Shown here piece after piece: positions 32,836 to 41,801 of a DNA stretch of 64,000 bases (its first letter is position 1; every line of letters begins with the position of its first letter). This DNA comes from Rhodoplanes tepidamans (GTDB lineage Bacteria; Pseudomonadota; Alphaproteobacteria; Rhizobiales; Xanthobacteraceae), in contig NZ_JAUSUJ010000001.1 in the NCBI RefSeq assembly GCF_030813915.1, positions 186,001-250,000 of the forward strand, written 5' to 3'. The notes beneath the pieces were generated by a model. That model worked only from the letters and a program-made list of their open reading frames with translations. It did no database searches and was not told the origin of the DNA. A program made the position numbers and the translations under genes.

Positions 32836-34044
32836 ATGCCGCCTGACCAGACCGTCGACCAGGACGCCCTAGCCGCACAGTGGGGTCTCGCGCTCGAAGC
32901 CGAGTCCACGGCGCCGCCCGGCGAGAACGCCGCGCCCAAGGAGGGCGAGGTCGACGAGCAGATGGCGGCCCAGTGGGCCGCGATCATCGACGAGACCAAC
33001 GAGGGCGGTTCCGGCAAGGCGAGCGCCGAGCGCACGCTGGGCCAGGAGGAGATCGACGCGCTCCTCGGCTACAGCTTCGCCGACCTGACCCTCAACGATT
33101 CGTCGGGCATCCGGGCGATCATCGATTCGGCGATGGTCTCCTACGAGCGCCTGCCGATGCTCGAGATCGTCTTCGACCGGCTCGTCCGGCTGATGACGAC
33201 CAGCCTGCGCAACTTCACCTCCGACAACGTCGAGGTGTCGCTCGACCAGATCACCTCGGTGCGCTTCGGCGACTACCTCAACTCGATCCCGCTGCCGGCG
33301 ATCCTGGCGGTCTTCAAGGCGGAGGAGTGGGAGAACTTCGGCCTGTTCACGGTGTCGTCGAGCCTGATCTACTCGATGATCGACGTGCTGCTCGGCGGCC
33401 GCCGCGGGCAGTCGTCGGTGCGGGTCGAGGGACGGCCCTACACGACCATCGAGACAGACCTCGTCAAGCGCATGATCGAGGTGATCCTGGCCGACGCCGA
33501 GCTCGCGTTCAAGCCGCTGTCGCCGGTGAAGTTCAACATCGACCGCTTCGAGACCAACCCGCGCTTCGCGGCGATCTCGCGGCCCGCCAACGCCGCCATC
33601 CTGGTGCGCCTGCGCATCGACATGGAGGACCGCGGCGGCACCGTCGAGCTGCTGCTGCCCTACGCGACCATCGAGCCGATCCGCGACGTCCTCCTGCAGA
33701 TGTTCGTCGGCGACAAGCTCGGCCGCGACCCGATCTGGGAAGGGCATCTCGCCACCGAGATCGGCCAGGCCGAGATCGCCGTCGACGCCGTGCTCTACGA
33801 GGCCTACCTGCCGCTGCGGCGGCTGATGGAGCTCGACGTCGGCGACACGCTGCCGCTCGACCTGCGGCCCGAGACCCTCGTCTCGGTCCGCTGCGGCAAC
33901 GTCATCCTCACCGAGGCACGCATGGGCCGGGTCGGCGACCGGGTCGCGGTGCGGGTCGCCAAACCACTGAGACGGCCGAAGACGACCTACGCGATGTTCG
34001 AGTCGGCCGGGGAATCGTCCAAGCGCTTGGAGGCGTCGTCGTGA
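32836..34044 (+). CDS. fliM: flagellar motor switch protein FliM, extended N-terminus
   Basis: C-ring switch protein of 402 residues. The CheY-binding motif LGQEEIDALL, normally at the very N-terminus, starts at residue 68. It is preceded by an acidic, Ala-rich extension with two related segments, DQDALAAQW (8-16) and DEQMAAQW (40-47). The middle CheC-like domain and the C-terminal SpoA domain (ELDVGDTLPLDLRPE, then VAVRVAKPL) are intact. The stop overlaps the next gene (GTGA). Confidence 0.96.
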   Translation: MPPDQTVDQDALAAQWGLALEAESTAPPGENAAPKEGEVDEQMAAQWAAIIDETNEGGSGKASAERTLGQEEIDALLGYSFADLTLNDSSGIRAIIDSAMVSYERLPMLEIVFDRLVRLMTTSLRNFTSDNVEVSLDQITSVRFGDYLNSIPLPAILAVFKAEEWENFGLFTVSSSLIYSMIDVLLGGRRGQSSVRVEGRPYTTIETDLVKRMIEVILADAELAFKPLSPVKFNIDRFETNPRFAAISRPANAAILVRLRIDMEDRGGTVELLLPYATIEPIRDVLLQMFVGDKLGRDPIWEGHLATEIGQAEIAVDAVLYEAYLPLRRLMELDVGDTLPLDLRPETLVSVRCGNVILTEARMGRVGDRVAVRVAKPLRRPKTTYAMFESAGESSKRLEASS

Positions 34045-34505
34045 CACACTGGATCGGATTCGTGGTCGAGGGTCTGGTCTCGGTCCTCTTGGTCCTCACC
34101 GTCGTCTACTGCACCATGCTCAACAAGCAGCTGCGCCGGCTGAAGGCCGACGAGCACGCCCTCAAGGCCACCATCGCCGAGCTGATCACGGCGACCGAGA
34201 TCGCCGAGCGGGCGATCGCCGGCCTGAAGGTGACGGTGCGCGACGTCGACCAGAACATCGGCGACCGCCTGCGCACCGCCGAGCGCTTCGCCGCCGACAT
34301 CAGCCGCCAGATCGAGGCCGGCAATCTCGTCCTCGACCGGCTCACCCGGGTGGTGCTGGCCGGCCGGCCGCTGACCGATCCGGACGCCGCCGCCGAGCCG
34401 GCCGCGCCGGCCGCCGCGGCGCCGGCCGACAGCAAGGCCGTGCTCGCCGCGGCCCAGGCCTTCGCCCAGCGCACCCGCGCCCGTGCCCGGGGGCTGGCGG
34501 CATGA
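34041..34505 (+). CDS. DUF6468 family membrane-anchored protein
   Basis: A 154-residue protein with one N-terminal membrane segment (about 7-28) and then a long charged helical region to about 105 (coiled coil), ending Ala-rich. DUF6468 proteins accompany fliM and motE in alphaproteobacterial flagellar operons; their function is not established. It is coupled to fliM by GTGA and to motE by ATGA, so the three are translated together. A role near the stator or C ring is inferred from position. Confidence 0.85.
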   Translation: MTHWIGFVVEGLVSVLLVLTVVYCTMLNKQLRRLKADEHALKATIAELITATEIAERAIAGLKVTVRDVDQNIGDRLRTAERFAADISRQIEAGNLVLDRLTRVVLAGRPLTDPDAAAEPAAPAAAAPADSKAVLAAAQAFAQRTRARARGLAA

Positions 34506-35329
34506 GCCTGATCCGCGAATTGCGGCTCATTCCGGTCGTGCTGTTCGCGGCCGTCTGCCTGCTCGCCCTGAAGATCCTCGGCTTCGTGATGGACGGCGGA
34601 ATCCCGACCGGCGGCTTCGAGCCGCCGGTGTCGCGCGGCGGTCCCGCCGGCCCGTCCGGCCGCCAGCTCGCCAGCGCCGACCCGGCCGCCGGGGGCTCGT
34701 GGGCGAAGCAGATGTTCAACTTCCCCGACGTGACCGGCTCGGTGCCCGACAAGCCGACCGGCTCCGCCCCGTCCAAGCCGAAAGAGGAAAAGAAGGACGA
34801 GAAGCCGAAGCCCGCCGATCCGGAGCCGAGCCCGGGCGGCCTCGTGGTACCGATCCTGCAGCCGCCGATCCCGCCGGGCGAGCGCGCCATGCTGGAACGG
34901 CTGCAGGAGCGCCGGCAGGAGCTCGAGGCGCGGGCCCGCGAGCTCGAGGTGCGCGAGAGCATGCTGCGCTCGGCCGAGAAGCAGCTCGAGCTGCGCATCA
35001 ACGAGCTCAAGGAGCTGGAGGAGCGGATCAAGGTCGCCACCCAGCAGAAGGACGAGGCGGAGGCGCAGCGCTTCAAGAGCCTGGTCACCATGTACGAGAA
35101 CATGCGGGCCAAGGACGCGGCGAAGATCTTCGACCGGCTGGAGATGAAGGTGCTGCTCGACGTCGCCACCCAGATCAATCCGCGCCGGATGTCGGACATC
35201 ATGGCGCTGATGCAGCCCGAGGCGGCCGAGAAGCTGACCGTCGAGCTCGCCCACCGCGCCTCGGCCTCGGTGCGCACCCCGTCGCCGAGCGAGCTGCCCA
35301 AGATCGAAGGGCGGACGCGCACGCAGTGA
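34502..35329 (+). CDS. motE: MotE-type flagellar motility chaperone
   Basis: A 275-residue protein: one membrane segment (about 10-30), a Pro/Lys-rich linker (60-120), a coiled coil (130-195, RRQELEARARELEVRESMLR) and a C-terminal MgtE-N-like domain (200-265, with MYENMRAKDAAKIFDRL and MSDIMALM). MotE in rhizobia is a periplasmic chaperone for MotC and stabilises the motor. Family assignment comes from domain order and operon position. It is the last gene of the fliL operon. Confidence 0.85.
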   Translation: MSLIRELRLIPVVLFAAVCLLALKILGFVMDGGIPTGGFEPPVSRGGPAGPSGRQLASADPAAGGSWAKQMFNFPDVTGSVPDKPTGSAPSKPKEEKKDEKPKPADPEPSPGGLVVPILQPPIPPGERAMLERLQERRQELEARARELEVRESMLRSAEKQLELRINELKELEERIKVATQQKDEAEAQRFKSLVTMYENMRAKDAAKIFDRLEMKVLLDVATQINPRRMSDIMALMQPEAAEKLTVELAHRASASVRTPSPSELPKIEGRTRTQ

Positions 35330-35332
35330 CGC

Positions 35333-35359
35333 CCGGGCGGCGGCGCCGACGCCGCCCGG
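35333..35359. terminator. bidirectional terminator between motE and lysR-type gene
   Basis: Perfect 10-bp arms CCGGGCGGCG and CGCCGCCCGG around a 7-base loop, in the 39-base gap between convergent genes. Confidence 0.6.
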
Positions 35360-35368
35360 CCGCGCCGC

Positions 35369-36265
35369 TCAGGCTGCCTTCGCCGCCGCCCGCAGATGCT
35401 CGACCAGGGCGCGGGCGGGCGGCGTCAGCCCCGCCAGCCGGCGCACGCCGACGACCAGGCGGCGCTCGCTCCACGGATCGGCGAGCCGCACCGGCACGAT
35501 CGCCATGCTGCGGCGGCAGCGGGCCGCGGCGACGTCCGGCACCACCGCCACGCCGATCCCCGCCTCGACCATCCGGCACACCGCGTCGAAGCCCTGCACG
35601 GCGATCCGCACCGCCAGGCGCCGGCCCGCCCGCGCCGCGTGGCCGGCGAGATGGCGCTGCAGCGCGCTGTCGCCGGCGAGCGCGACGAACGGCTCGGCGG
35701 CGGCCTCGGCGAAGGCGATGCGCCGGATGCGCGCCAGCCGGTGGCGGCGCGCCACCACCAGCACCAGCCGGTCGACCGCGAAGGGAAACCGCTCCAGCGC
35801 GCCGAGATCGACGCTGTCGGCGGCGAGCCCGATCTCGGCCCGCCCGGCCATCACGTCGCCGACGATCTCCGGGCTCGGCCGCTCCGCCACGTCGAGCGCG
35901 ACGGCCGGGTTGCGCGCCAGCCACGGCGCCAGCACGGGCGGCAGCATCTCGGCGAGCGCGACCGTGTTGCTGACCAGCCGGACCCGGCCGGCGAGGCCGC
36001 GCGCATGGGCGGCGAGGTCGCCCTTCAGGCTCGCCACCTGGGCCAGCACCAGCCGGGCGTGGCCGAGCAGCGCCTCGCCGGCGGCGGTCGGCTGCACGCC
36101 GCGGCGGCCGCGCTCCAGCAGCGCGGTACCGAGCGTCTGCTCGAGCGCCCGCACCCGCGCGCTCGCCGAGGCGAGCGCCAGATGGACCGCGGCGGCGCCG
36201 GCCGTGATGCTGCCCCGCTCGGCGACCGCGACGAACAGGCGGAGATCGGTGAGATCGAGCGACAT
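35369..36265 (-). CDS. LysR-family transcriptional regulator
   Basis: A 298-residue regulator. The N-terminal winged HTH (about 3-60) reads LRLFVAVAERGSITAGAAAVHLALASASARVRALEQTLG in style, slightly unusual for its Ala-rich recognition helix. The effector domain follows from about 90. It is divergent from a TauE-type permease gene, which it probably controls. The effector is unknown. Confidence 0.93.
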   Translation of the reverse strand: MSLDLTDLRLFVAVAERGSITAGAAAVHLALASASARVRALEQTLGTALLERGRRGVQPTAAGEALLGHARLVLAQVASLKGDLAAHARGLAGRVRLVSNTVALAEMLPPVLAPWLARNPAVALDVAERPSPEIVGDVMAGRAEIGLAADSVDLGALERFPFAVDRLVLVVARRHRLARIRRIAFAEAAAEPFVALAGDSALQRHLAGHAARAGRRLAVRIAVQGFDAVCRMVEAGIGVAVVPDVAAARCRRSMAIVPVRLADPWSERRLVVGVRRLAGLTPPARALVEHLRAAAKAA

Positions 36266-36337
36266 GCGGATCCTCGGGGGCCGATGGCTGCGGACGGGCT
36301 GCGACGGGCGGGCAGGGGGCGCCCGACCGGGCGGACG

Positions 36338-36362
36338 CTGCCTTCGGCCCTGCCGAAGGCAG
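36338..36362. promoter_or_regulatory. inverted repeat in the lysR-tauE divergent region
   Basis: Perfect 11-bp arms CTGCCTTCGGC and GCCGAAGGCAG with three bases between, 52 bases before the permease ATG. It could be an operator or an RNA hairpin; it does not have the T-N11-A LysR form. Confidence 0.35.
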
Positions 36363-36414
36363 GCTCCGGAACATCCAGATTGTGGCGCGGCCGCCGCGCG
36401 ATCAAGCTCTGCGC

Positions 36415-37155
36415 ATGGAGATCACGGTTCTCGCGGTCGGCGCCGCCACCTTCCTGCTCGCCGGGTTCGTCAAGGGCACGATCGGCCTCGGCCTGCCGAC
36501 CGTCGCCATGGGGCTGCTCGGCCTGGTGATGCCGCCGGCGGCCGCCGCGGCCGTGCTGGTGGTGCCGTCGCTGGTCACCAATGCCTGGCAGATGCTCGCA
36601 GGCGGCGCGCTGGCGCCGCTGCTGCGGCGGCTGTGGCCGATGCTGCTCGGGGTGGTCGCCGGCACGCTCGCCGGATCGCGCACCGTCGGGCTGGCCGGCC
36701 CGTGGGCGGCGGCGGGGCTCGGGGCGGCGCTCGCCGCCTACGGCCTCGTCGGCCTCGCGCGGCTGCGGCTGCCGCGCCCGACGGCGGCGCAGGAGGCGTG
36801 GCTCGCACCGCTGGTCGGCGTCGCCACCGGGCTCGTCACGGCGGCGACCGGGGTGTTCGTGCTGCCGGCGGTGCCGTGGCTGCAGGCCCTCGGGCTCGGC
36901 AAGGACGATCTCGTCCAGGCGCTCGGCCTGTCCTTCACGGTGTCGACCGTGGCGCTCGGCGCCGGGCTGCTGCTGGAGCGCCTCTACGATCCCGGGCTGG
37001 CGCTCCTGTCGCTCGCGGCGCTGGGGCCGGCCGCCGTCGGCATGGCGATCGGGCAGGCGGTGCGGGCCCGCGTCAGCGAGCCGGTGTTCCGCACCGCGTT
37101 CCTCGCCGGGCTGGCGCTGCTCGGCCTGTGGCTGATGCTGCGCACGCTATCGTGA
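36415..37155 (+). CDS. TauE/SafE-family membrane permease
   Basis: A 246-residue protein with about eight membrane segments. The N-terminal FLLAGFVKGTIGLGLPTVAMGLL matches the first TSUP repeat, and GLVTAATGVFVLPAVPWLQALGL the second. Members export or import sulfonates and related organic anions. The ATG at 36415 is used. It is divergent from the LysR gene; the substrate is unknown. Confidence 0.88.
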   Translation: MEITVLAVGAATFLLAGFVKGTIGLGLPTVAMGLLGLVMPPAAAAAVLVVPSLVTNAWQMLAGGALAPLLRRLWPMLLGVVAGTLAGSRTVGLAGPWAAAGLGAALAAYGLVGLARLRLPRPTAAQEAWLAPLVGVATGLVTAATGVFVLPAVPWLQALGLGKDDLVQALGLSFTVSTVALGAGLLLERLYDPGLALLSLAALGPAAVGMAIGQAVRARVSEPVFRTAFLAGLALLGLWLMLRTLS

Positions 37156-37223
37156 ACGAGAGCGGCTGTCGCCGACACCAACGGAATGCTTCCTTTAGGT
37201 GGTCTGCAACAGGGGATGGCTCC

Positions 37224-37610
37224 ATGACGTTCGGCGAAGCGATCGCGTCCGGGTTCCGCAACTATGTCGGCTTCGAGGGACGTGCCTCGCGGTCGGAGTA
37301 CTGGTACTGGGTGCTGTTCGTCATCCTGGTCAGCCTCGCCACCGGCATCGTCGACTACATGCTGTTCGGCCCCGGCGGCATCTCGCCGATCAACGCGCTC
37401 GCCTCGCTGGCGCTGTTCCTGCCGGGCCTCGCGGTCGGCATCCGCCGCCTGCACGACATCGACCGCACCGGCTGGTGGATGCTGCTGGTCATCACCGTGA
37501 TCGGTGCACTCGTGCTGCTCGTCTTCGCCTGCCTGCGCGGCACGCCGGGCCCTAACCGCTTCGGTCCCGACCCGCTGGCGCAAGACGAGCCGTTCGCCCG
37601 GGCGTACTGA
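37224..37610 (+). CDS. DUF805 family small membrane protein
   Basis: A 128-residue protein with three or four hydrophobic segments. It shows the DUF805 pattern: NYVGFEGRASRSEYWYWVLF near the N-terminus, VGIRRLHDIDRTGWWML and a closing RGTPGPNRFGPDP. AGGGG precedes the ATG. The function is unknown. It stands alone and converges on the ABC operon. Confidence 0.88.
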   Translation: MTFGEAIASGFRNYVGFEGRASRSEYWYWVLFVILVSLATGIVDYMLFGPGGISPINALASLALFLPGLAVGIRRLHDIDRTGWWMLLVITVIGALVLLVFACLRGTPGPNRFGPDPLAQDEPFARAY

Positions 37611-37634
37611 TCCCGGGCGCTGCACTGCGGCCGG

Positions 37635-38426
37635 CTATCCCTGCCTGAGGCCGGCCCGGACCTCGGCCTCGATCAGGGTCCAGATATGATCGACGAGCCC
37701 GGAAAACTCCGGGCTGCGCTTCACATGGAGGTCGCGCGGTCGCGGCAGGTCGACGCGGATCTCCTCGCGCACCGTGCCGGGCCGCGCCGAGAATACGATC
37801 ACGCGGTCGGACAGGAACACCGCCTCGTCGATCTGGTGGGTGATCAGCAGCACGGTCTTCCTCGTCTCCTGCCAGATCGACAGGAGCTCGGCCTGCATGA
37901 TCTCGCGGGTCTGCGCGTCGAGCGCCGCGAAGGGCTCGTCGAGCAGCAGGATCTTCGGGTTGACGGCGAGCGCGCGGGCGACGTTGACGCGCTGGCGCAT
38001 GCCGCCCGAGAGTTGGTGCGGGTAGTGGTGCTCGAACCCGTGCAGGCCGGCGACGTCGATGAAGCGCTGCGCGGTCCTGTGCGCGTCGGCCTTCGGCACG
38101 CGGGCGAGGGTGAGCCCGTAGGCGACGTTGTCGATCACGGTCTTCCACGGCAGCAGCGAATCCTGCTGGAAGACCACGGCGCGGTCGGGACCGGGACGGT
38201 CGACCGGCCGGCCGTCGACCAGGACGCGTCCGCCGGACGGGGTGATCAGCCCGTCGATGATGCGCAGCAGTGTAGACTTGCCGCTGCCGCTCGCCCCGAC
38301 GATGGAGACGAACTCGCCTTCGGCGACCTCCATGTCGATGTTGCGCAGCGCCTCGATCGACGGCTTGTCGCGGCGCTTGAAGACTTTGTCGATCGCCTCG
38401 ATCTTCAGACGGACCGCGGTGCTCAT
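37635..38426 (-). CDS. ABC importer ATPase (SsuB/TauB/NrtD type)
   Basis: A 263-residue nucleotide-binding subunit. It has Walker A GASGSGKST at about 46-54, the Q-loop in VFQQDSLLPWK, signature LSGGMRQRVNVARAL and Walker B LLLDEPFAALD. Its ATG overlaps the permease stop by four bases. It is the last gene of the cobW-type/amidohydrolase/permease/ATPase operon. The matching binding protein is most likely the one at 43012-43989, across the IclR gene. Confidence 0.93.
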   Translation of the reverse strand: MSTAVRLKIEAIDKVFKRRDKPSIEALRNIDMEVAEGEFVSIVGASGSGKSTLLRIIDGLITPSGGRVLVDGRPVDRPGPDRAVVFQQDSLLPWKTVIDNVAYGLTLARVPKADAHRTAQRFIDVAGLHGFEHHYPHQLSGGMRQRVNVARALAVNPKILLLDEPFAALDAQTREIMQAELLSIWQETRKTVLLITHQIDEAVFLSDRVIVFSARPGTVREEIRVDLPRPRDLHVKRSPEFSGLVDHIWTLIEAEVRAGLRQG

Positions 38427-39205
38427 TCTTGCCTCCAGGGGGCGAGCCGGCGCTCGAGGGCGGCGAACAGGACGCTGCCGATCAGGCCCATGGCGCCCAG
38501 CATGATGACGTAGCCGAGCACCCGGGCGGTGTCGAAGGTCTGGCTGGCCGCCAGGATGGCGAAGCCGAAGCCGGCGAAGGAGCCGAAGAACTCCGCCACC
38601 ACGATGCCGACCAGGGCGCGCGCCCAGGCGACCCGGATGCCGCTGACGATGAACGGCAGGGCGTAGGGGAACGTCACCGTGGTGAAGATCTGCAGGCGGG
38701 TGGCGTTGAACGAGCGCGCCGCCTCGACGAGCTGCCGGTCGGTGGCGCGCAGGCCGGCCTCGGTGGTCACCACCACGGGGAACACCGCGACCATGATGAC
38801 CAGCACGAACTTCGAGGCGAAGCCGAGCCCGAGCCAGGAGATGAACAGCGGCGCCAGCGCGATGATCGGCACCGAGTTGAGAGCGCCGAGCACCGGACCG
38901 GCGGTGAGCGACAGGGCCTGGCTCGACGCCAGCGCGAGACCCACCGCGATGCCGATCGCGACGGACACGACGAAGGAGGTGGTCACCGCCGTGACGGTCG
39001 CCACGGCGTTGGTCCACATGGCGCCGGTCTCGACCTCCTTGACCAGCGCGACGGCGACCTCGGCGGGCGGCACCAGCAGCAGGCGGTTGGTGACCACCAT
39101 GGACACGAGCTGCCAGACGACCAGCACGGCGACGGTGGAGACCGCCACGCGGGTGAGGCCGGCCGTCCGTGTGTCCTGCTCGAGCAATTCGTAGAGTCGT
39201 CGCAC
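38423..39205 (-). CDS. ABC importer permease (SsuC/TauC type)
   Basis: A 260-residue inner-membrane subunit with about six segments and the EAA loop EAARSFNATRLQIFTTVTFPYALP. The GTG at 39205 is ten bases after AGGAG. A GTG at 39223 overlapping the amidohydrolase stop (GTGA) is the alternative. It belongs to the NMT1/nitrate/sulfonate importer class. Confidence 0.9.
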   Translation of the reverse strand: MRRLYELLEQDTRTAGLTRVAVSTVAVLVVWQLVSMVVTNRLLLVPPAEVAVALVKEVETGAMWTNAVATVTAVTTSFVVSVAIGIAVGLALASSQALSLTAGPVLGALNSVPIIALAPLFISWLGLGFASKFVLVIMVAVFPVVVTTEAGLRATDRQLVEAARSFNATRLQIFTTVTFPYALPFIVSGIRVAWARALVGIVVAEFFGSFAGFGFAILAASQTFDTARVLGYVIMLGAMGLIGSVLFAALERRLAPWRQE

Positions 39206-39219
39206 GGGCGCGCTGCTCC

Positions 39220-40602
39220 TCACTGATAGCGGGCGCGGGCCTGCCTGCCCCAGCCCTTCTCGCCCACCACCTTGCCGTCGACGAAGACGGTGCGGCCGCG
39301 CACCAGGGTGCGCACCGGCTTCGCCTTGAAGCGCCGGCCCGCATAGGGCGACCAGCCGGTGAGGCTCAGCACGTCGGCGTCCTTGATCTCGTACTCTCTG
39401 TCGAGATCGATCAGGACGAGGTCGGCGTCGTAGCCGGGCATCACGTCGCCCTTGCGCTCGAGCCCGAACAGCTTCGCCGGCTTCGTCGACATCGCCTCGA
39501 CGGCGCGCTCGATCGGGAACTTGCCCTCCAGAGCGGCGGTGAGGAACATGCTGACGTAGAACTGGGTCGACGGCGTGCCGGTGTGCGCCTTCCAGCCGTC
39601 GATCCAGCCGATCTCCTTCTCCTCGCGGGTGTGCGGGGCGTGATCGGTGGCGACGATGTCGATGGTGCCGTCGGTGAGGCCTTCCCACAGGCTGGGCACG
39701 TTCTTCTCCGGTACCCAGTAGGAGAGCGCGTAGGAGCCGAGCCGCTGGATGGCGCCCCAGTCGCAGCCAAGGAACAGGGCCCACGGGTTGATCTCGCACG
39801 TCACCTTCTGGCCCTCGGCCTTGGCGCGGCGGATCAGGTCGACGCTGCCCGAGGTCTGGGTGTGCAGGATGTGCAGCCGGCAACCCGACGCCTTCTGCAG
39901 CCGCAGCAGCGTGGCGATCGCCGTCTCCCAGATCACCCCGTCATGCGCCGCGTAGGCCTTGGCGTAGGCGAGCGCGTCGCGCTGCTGGCGCTCCCAGAAG
40001 TCCTTTTCGATGACGTCCATGAGGGCCTGATCATGGGGATGGACCATCAGCGGTATGTTCACCTCGGCGCAGTGCTTCATGATCTCGAGGATCTTGCCGT
40101 GGTCGTGCACGCCGATGCCGGGCATGTGCGGGTAGGAGCGGCCGGTGTCGACCACCATGAAGATCTTGAAGGCCGCGATGCCCTGCTCGGCCATGCGCGG
40201 AACCTCTTCGGCGACGGTCGGCGCCGGGTTGAAGTTCCAGTCGACGATCGCGTCGCGCTCGTAGATCGCGAACTGCTTCTTCAGGAGGTCGAGGCTGTTG
40301 GGCGGCGGATTGACGTTCGGCATGGCCACCGAGGTGGTGACGCCGCCGGCTGCGCATTGCAGGGTCGAGGTGTAGATCGTGTCCTTGTACTCGAAGCCCG
40401 GCTCGCTGCCCTCGCGGTGGTGCGAGTGCATGTCGATCACGCCCGGGATGACGGCGAGACCGGAGGCGTCGATCACCTCGGCGGCGGCCGGCTCCTGGCC
40501 CGGCTCGAACAGCCCGGCGATCCGGCCGCCCTCGATGCCGATCGATGTGCGGCCCTTGCCTGTCGCGGTGATCAGCAGGCCGTTCTTGATGACGCAGTCC
40601 AT
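39220..40602 (-). CDS. dihydroorotase/hydantoinase-type cyclic amidohydrolase
   Basis: A 460-residue binuclear metal amidohydrolase. All ligands are visible: DMHSH at 57-61, the carboxylated Lys146 in AAFKIFMV, His188 in MVHPHD, His247 in HILHTQ and Asp320 in ATDHAPH. The closest groups are dihydroorotases and hydantoinases/allantoinases, which open cyclic amides or ureides. It is probably not the biosynthetic PyrC, because it is embedded between a COG0523 GTPase and an ABC importer and lacks pyrimidine genes. The true substrate is unknown. Confidence 0.88.
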   Translation of the reverse strand: MDCVIKNGLLITATGKGRTSIGIEGGRIAGLFEPGQEPAAAEVIDASGLAVIPGVIDMHSHHREGSEPGFEYKDTIYTSTLQCAAGGVTTSVAMPNVNPPPNSLDLLKKQFAIYERDAIVDWNFNPAPTVAEEVPRMAEQGIAAFKIFMVVDTGRSYPHMPGIGVHDHGKILEIMKHCAEVNIPLMVHPHDQALMDVIEKDFWERQQRDALAYAKAYAAHDGVIWETAIATLLRLQKASGCRLHILHTQTSGSVDLIRRAKAEGQKVTCEINPWALFLGCDWGAIQRLGSYALSYWVPEKNVPSLWEGLTDGTIDIVATDHAPHTREEKEIGWIDGWKAHTGTPSTQFYVSMFLTAALEGKFPIERAVEAMSTKPAKLFGLERKGDVMPGYDADLVLIDLDREYEIKDADVLSLTGWSPYAGRRFKAKPVRTLVRGRTVFVDGKVVGEKGWGRQARARYQ

Positions 40603-40621
40603 GACGGGCTCCGGGTGCGGG

Positions 40622-41734
40622 TCAGTTCGAGGAGGGAAGGGCGGAGGCCGGGCGGCGCTGCCGCACCGTGTCCAGGACCTCGGCCACGAAGTCGCGCGAG
40701 AGGGCGCGGGTGATGAAGACGATCTGGGACCGACGATCGGCGGTCGGCCATTCGGGCAGCACGGCGGGGGGATGGAACAGGTGCTGCACGGCCTGCAGCA
40801 CCACCGGGCGTCGCTGGCCGGCGATGTTGAGGATGCCCTTCACCCGCAGGAGGTCGGCGCCGTGCGCCATCACCAGCGCGTCGAGCCATGCGGCGACGTG
40901 CTCCCAGTCCAGCGGCTCGTCGTAGGCGAGACAGAACGAGCCGATCGCCGCGTCGTGGCGGTTGACGTCGTGGTGATGGTGACGGTGGCCGTGCCGGGCG
41001 TGCCCGTGCCCGGCTTGGTCATCGTCCCCGTCGGCGTCGTCGCCCCCATAGGCCTCGGCGTTGAGCCAGGCGAGCACGTTGGTGCCCTTGGTGGCGGGGT
41101 CGTAGATGTCGGTCGCGGCGAGCTCGCTCGGCAGCGGCATGTGGTCGGGCCGCGACACGTGCAGGCGGGCGCCGGGATTGAGGCCGTGCACCCGCGCCGC
41201 CAGCGTCTCCACGACGCCCGGACCGGCGGCGAGGTCGGTCTTGGTGATCACCACCTCGTCGGCGACGGCGGCCTGCTTCAGCGCCTCGGAATGACGGTCG
41301 AGGGTGGCGAGCCCGTTCACGGCGTCGACCGTGGCGACCACCTGGGCGAGGCGATAGCGCCGCGCCACCGGCATGGTCATCAGCGCCTGGATCACCGGCG
41401 CCGGATCGGCGAGCCCGGTGGTCTCGATGACGATGCGGTCGAACGCCCGCACCGCGCCGGCGGCGCGCTTCTCGGTCAGCTCGCGCAGCGTGTCGACGAG
41501 ATCGCCGCGTACCGTGCAGCACAGGCAGCCGGTGGAGAGCTCGATGGTGTTGTCGCTGCTCGCCGCGATCAGCGCGTGGTCGATGCCGACCTCGCCGAAC
41601 TCGTTGACGATGACGGCGGCGCCCGCGAGGTCGGTGGTGCGCAGCCAAGCGTTCAGGAGAGTCGTCTTGCCGCTGCCGAGGAAGCCGGTGAGCAGCATGA
41701 CGGGCAGGCGGTCGTCGGTCGGTGCGGCGGTCAT
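40622..41734 (-). CDS. COG0523 (CobW-type) metallochaperone GTPase
   Basis: A 370-residue G3E GTPase. Walker A GFLGSGKTT is at 17-25, the metal motif CLCC at 70-73, and the NEFGEVGID switch precedes it. A histidine-rich loop (about 240-262, HGHARHGHRHHHH) can bind zinc or other metals, and a CobW C-terminal domain follows. It is the first gene of the operon with the metal-dependent amidohydrolase, so metal delivery to that enzyme is a reasonable inference. COG0523 and dihydroorotase paralogues are known partners in zinc-limitation regulons. Confidence 0.92.
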   Translation of the reverse strand: MTAAPTDDRLPVMLLTGFLGSGKTTLLNAWLRTTDLAGAAVIVNEFGEVGIDHALIAASSDNTIELSTGCLCCTVRGDLVDTLRELTEKRAAGAVRAFDRIVIETTGLADPAPVIQALMTMPVARRYRLAQVVATVDAVNGLATLDRHSEALKQAAVADEVVITKTDLAAGPGVVETLAARVHGLNPGARLHVSRPDHMPLPSELAATDIYDPATKGTNVLAWLNAEAYGGDDADGDDDQAGHGHARHGHRHHHHDVNRHDAAIGSFCLAYDEPLDWEHVAAWLDALVMAHGADLLRVKGILNIAGQRRPVVLQAVQHLFHPPAVLPEWPTADRRSQIVFITRALSRDFVAEVLDTVRQRRPASALPSSN

Positions 41735-41787
41735 CGGGCGTTCACCCGACGGGCCCGGCCAGAGGTGAGGCAAGCTTGAGAGCGCAT

Positions 41788-41801
41788 ATTGTCAGAATAT
41801 G
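41788..41801 (-). promoter_or_regulatory. shared 14-bp motif at the cobW-type operon promoter
   Basis: On the minus strand CATATTCTGACAAT, overlapping the -10. On the plus strand it forms part of the inverted repeat CATATT-N5-AATATG (41785-41801). The same motif, with T for C, occurs upstream of the binding-protein gene at 42918-42931. It is a candidate IclR-regulator site. Confidence 0.6.

Noticed and set aside
39220-40602. Assignment of the amidohydrolase as biosynthetic dihydroorotase (pyrC)
   Set aside because: The metal site fits, but the operon context is transport and metal delivery and no pyrimidine gene is near; hydantoinase-like or other cyclic amidase action is as likely.
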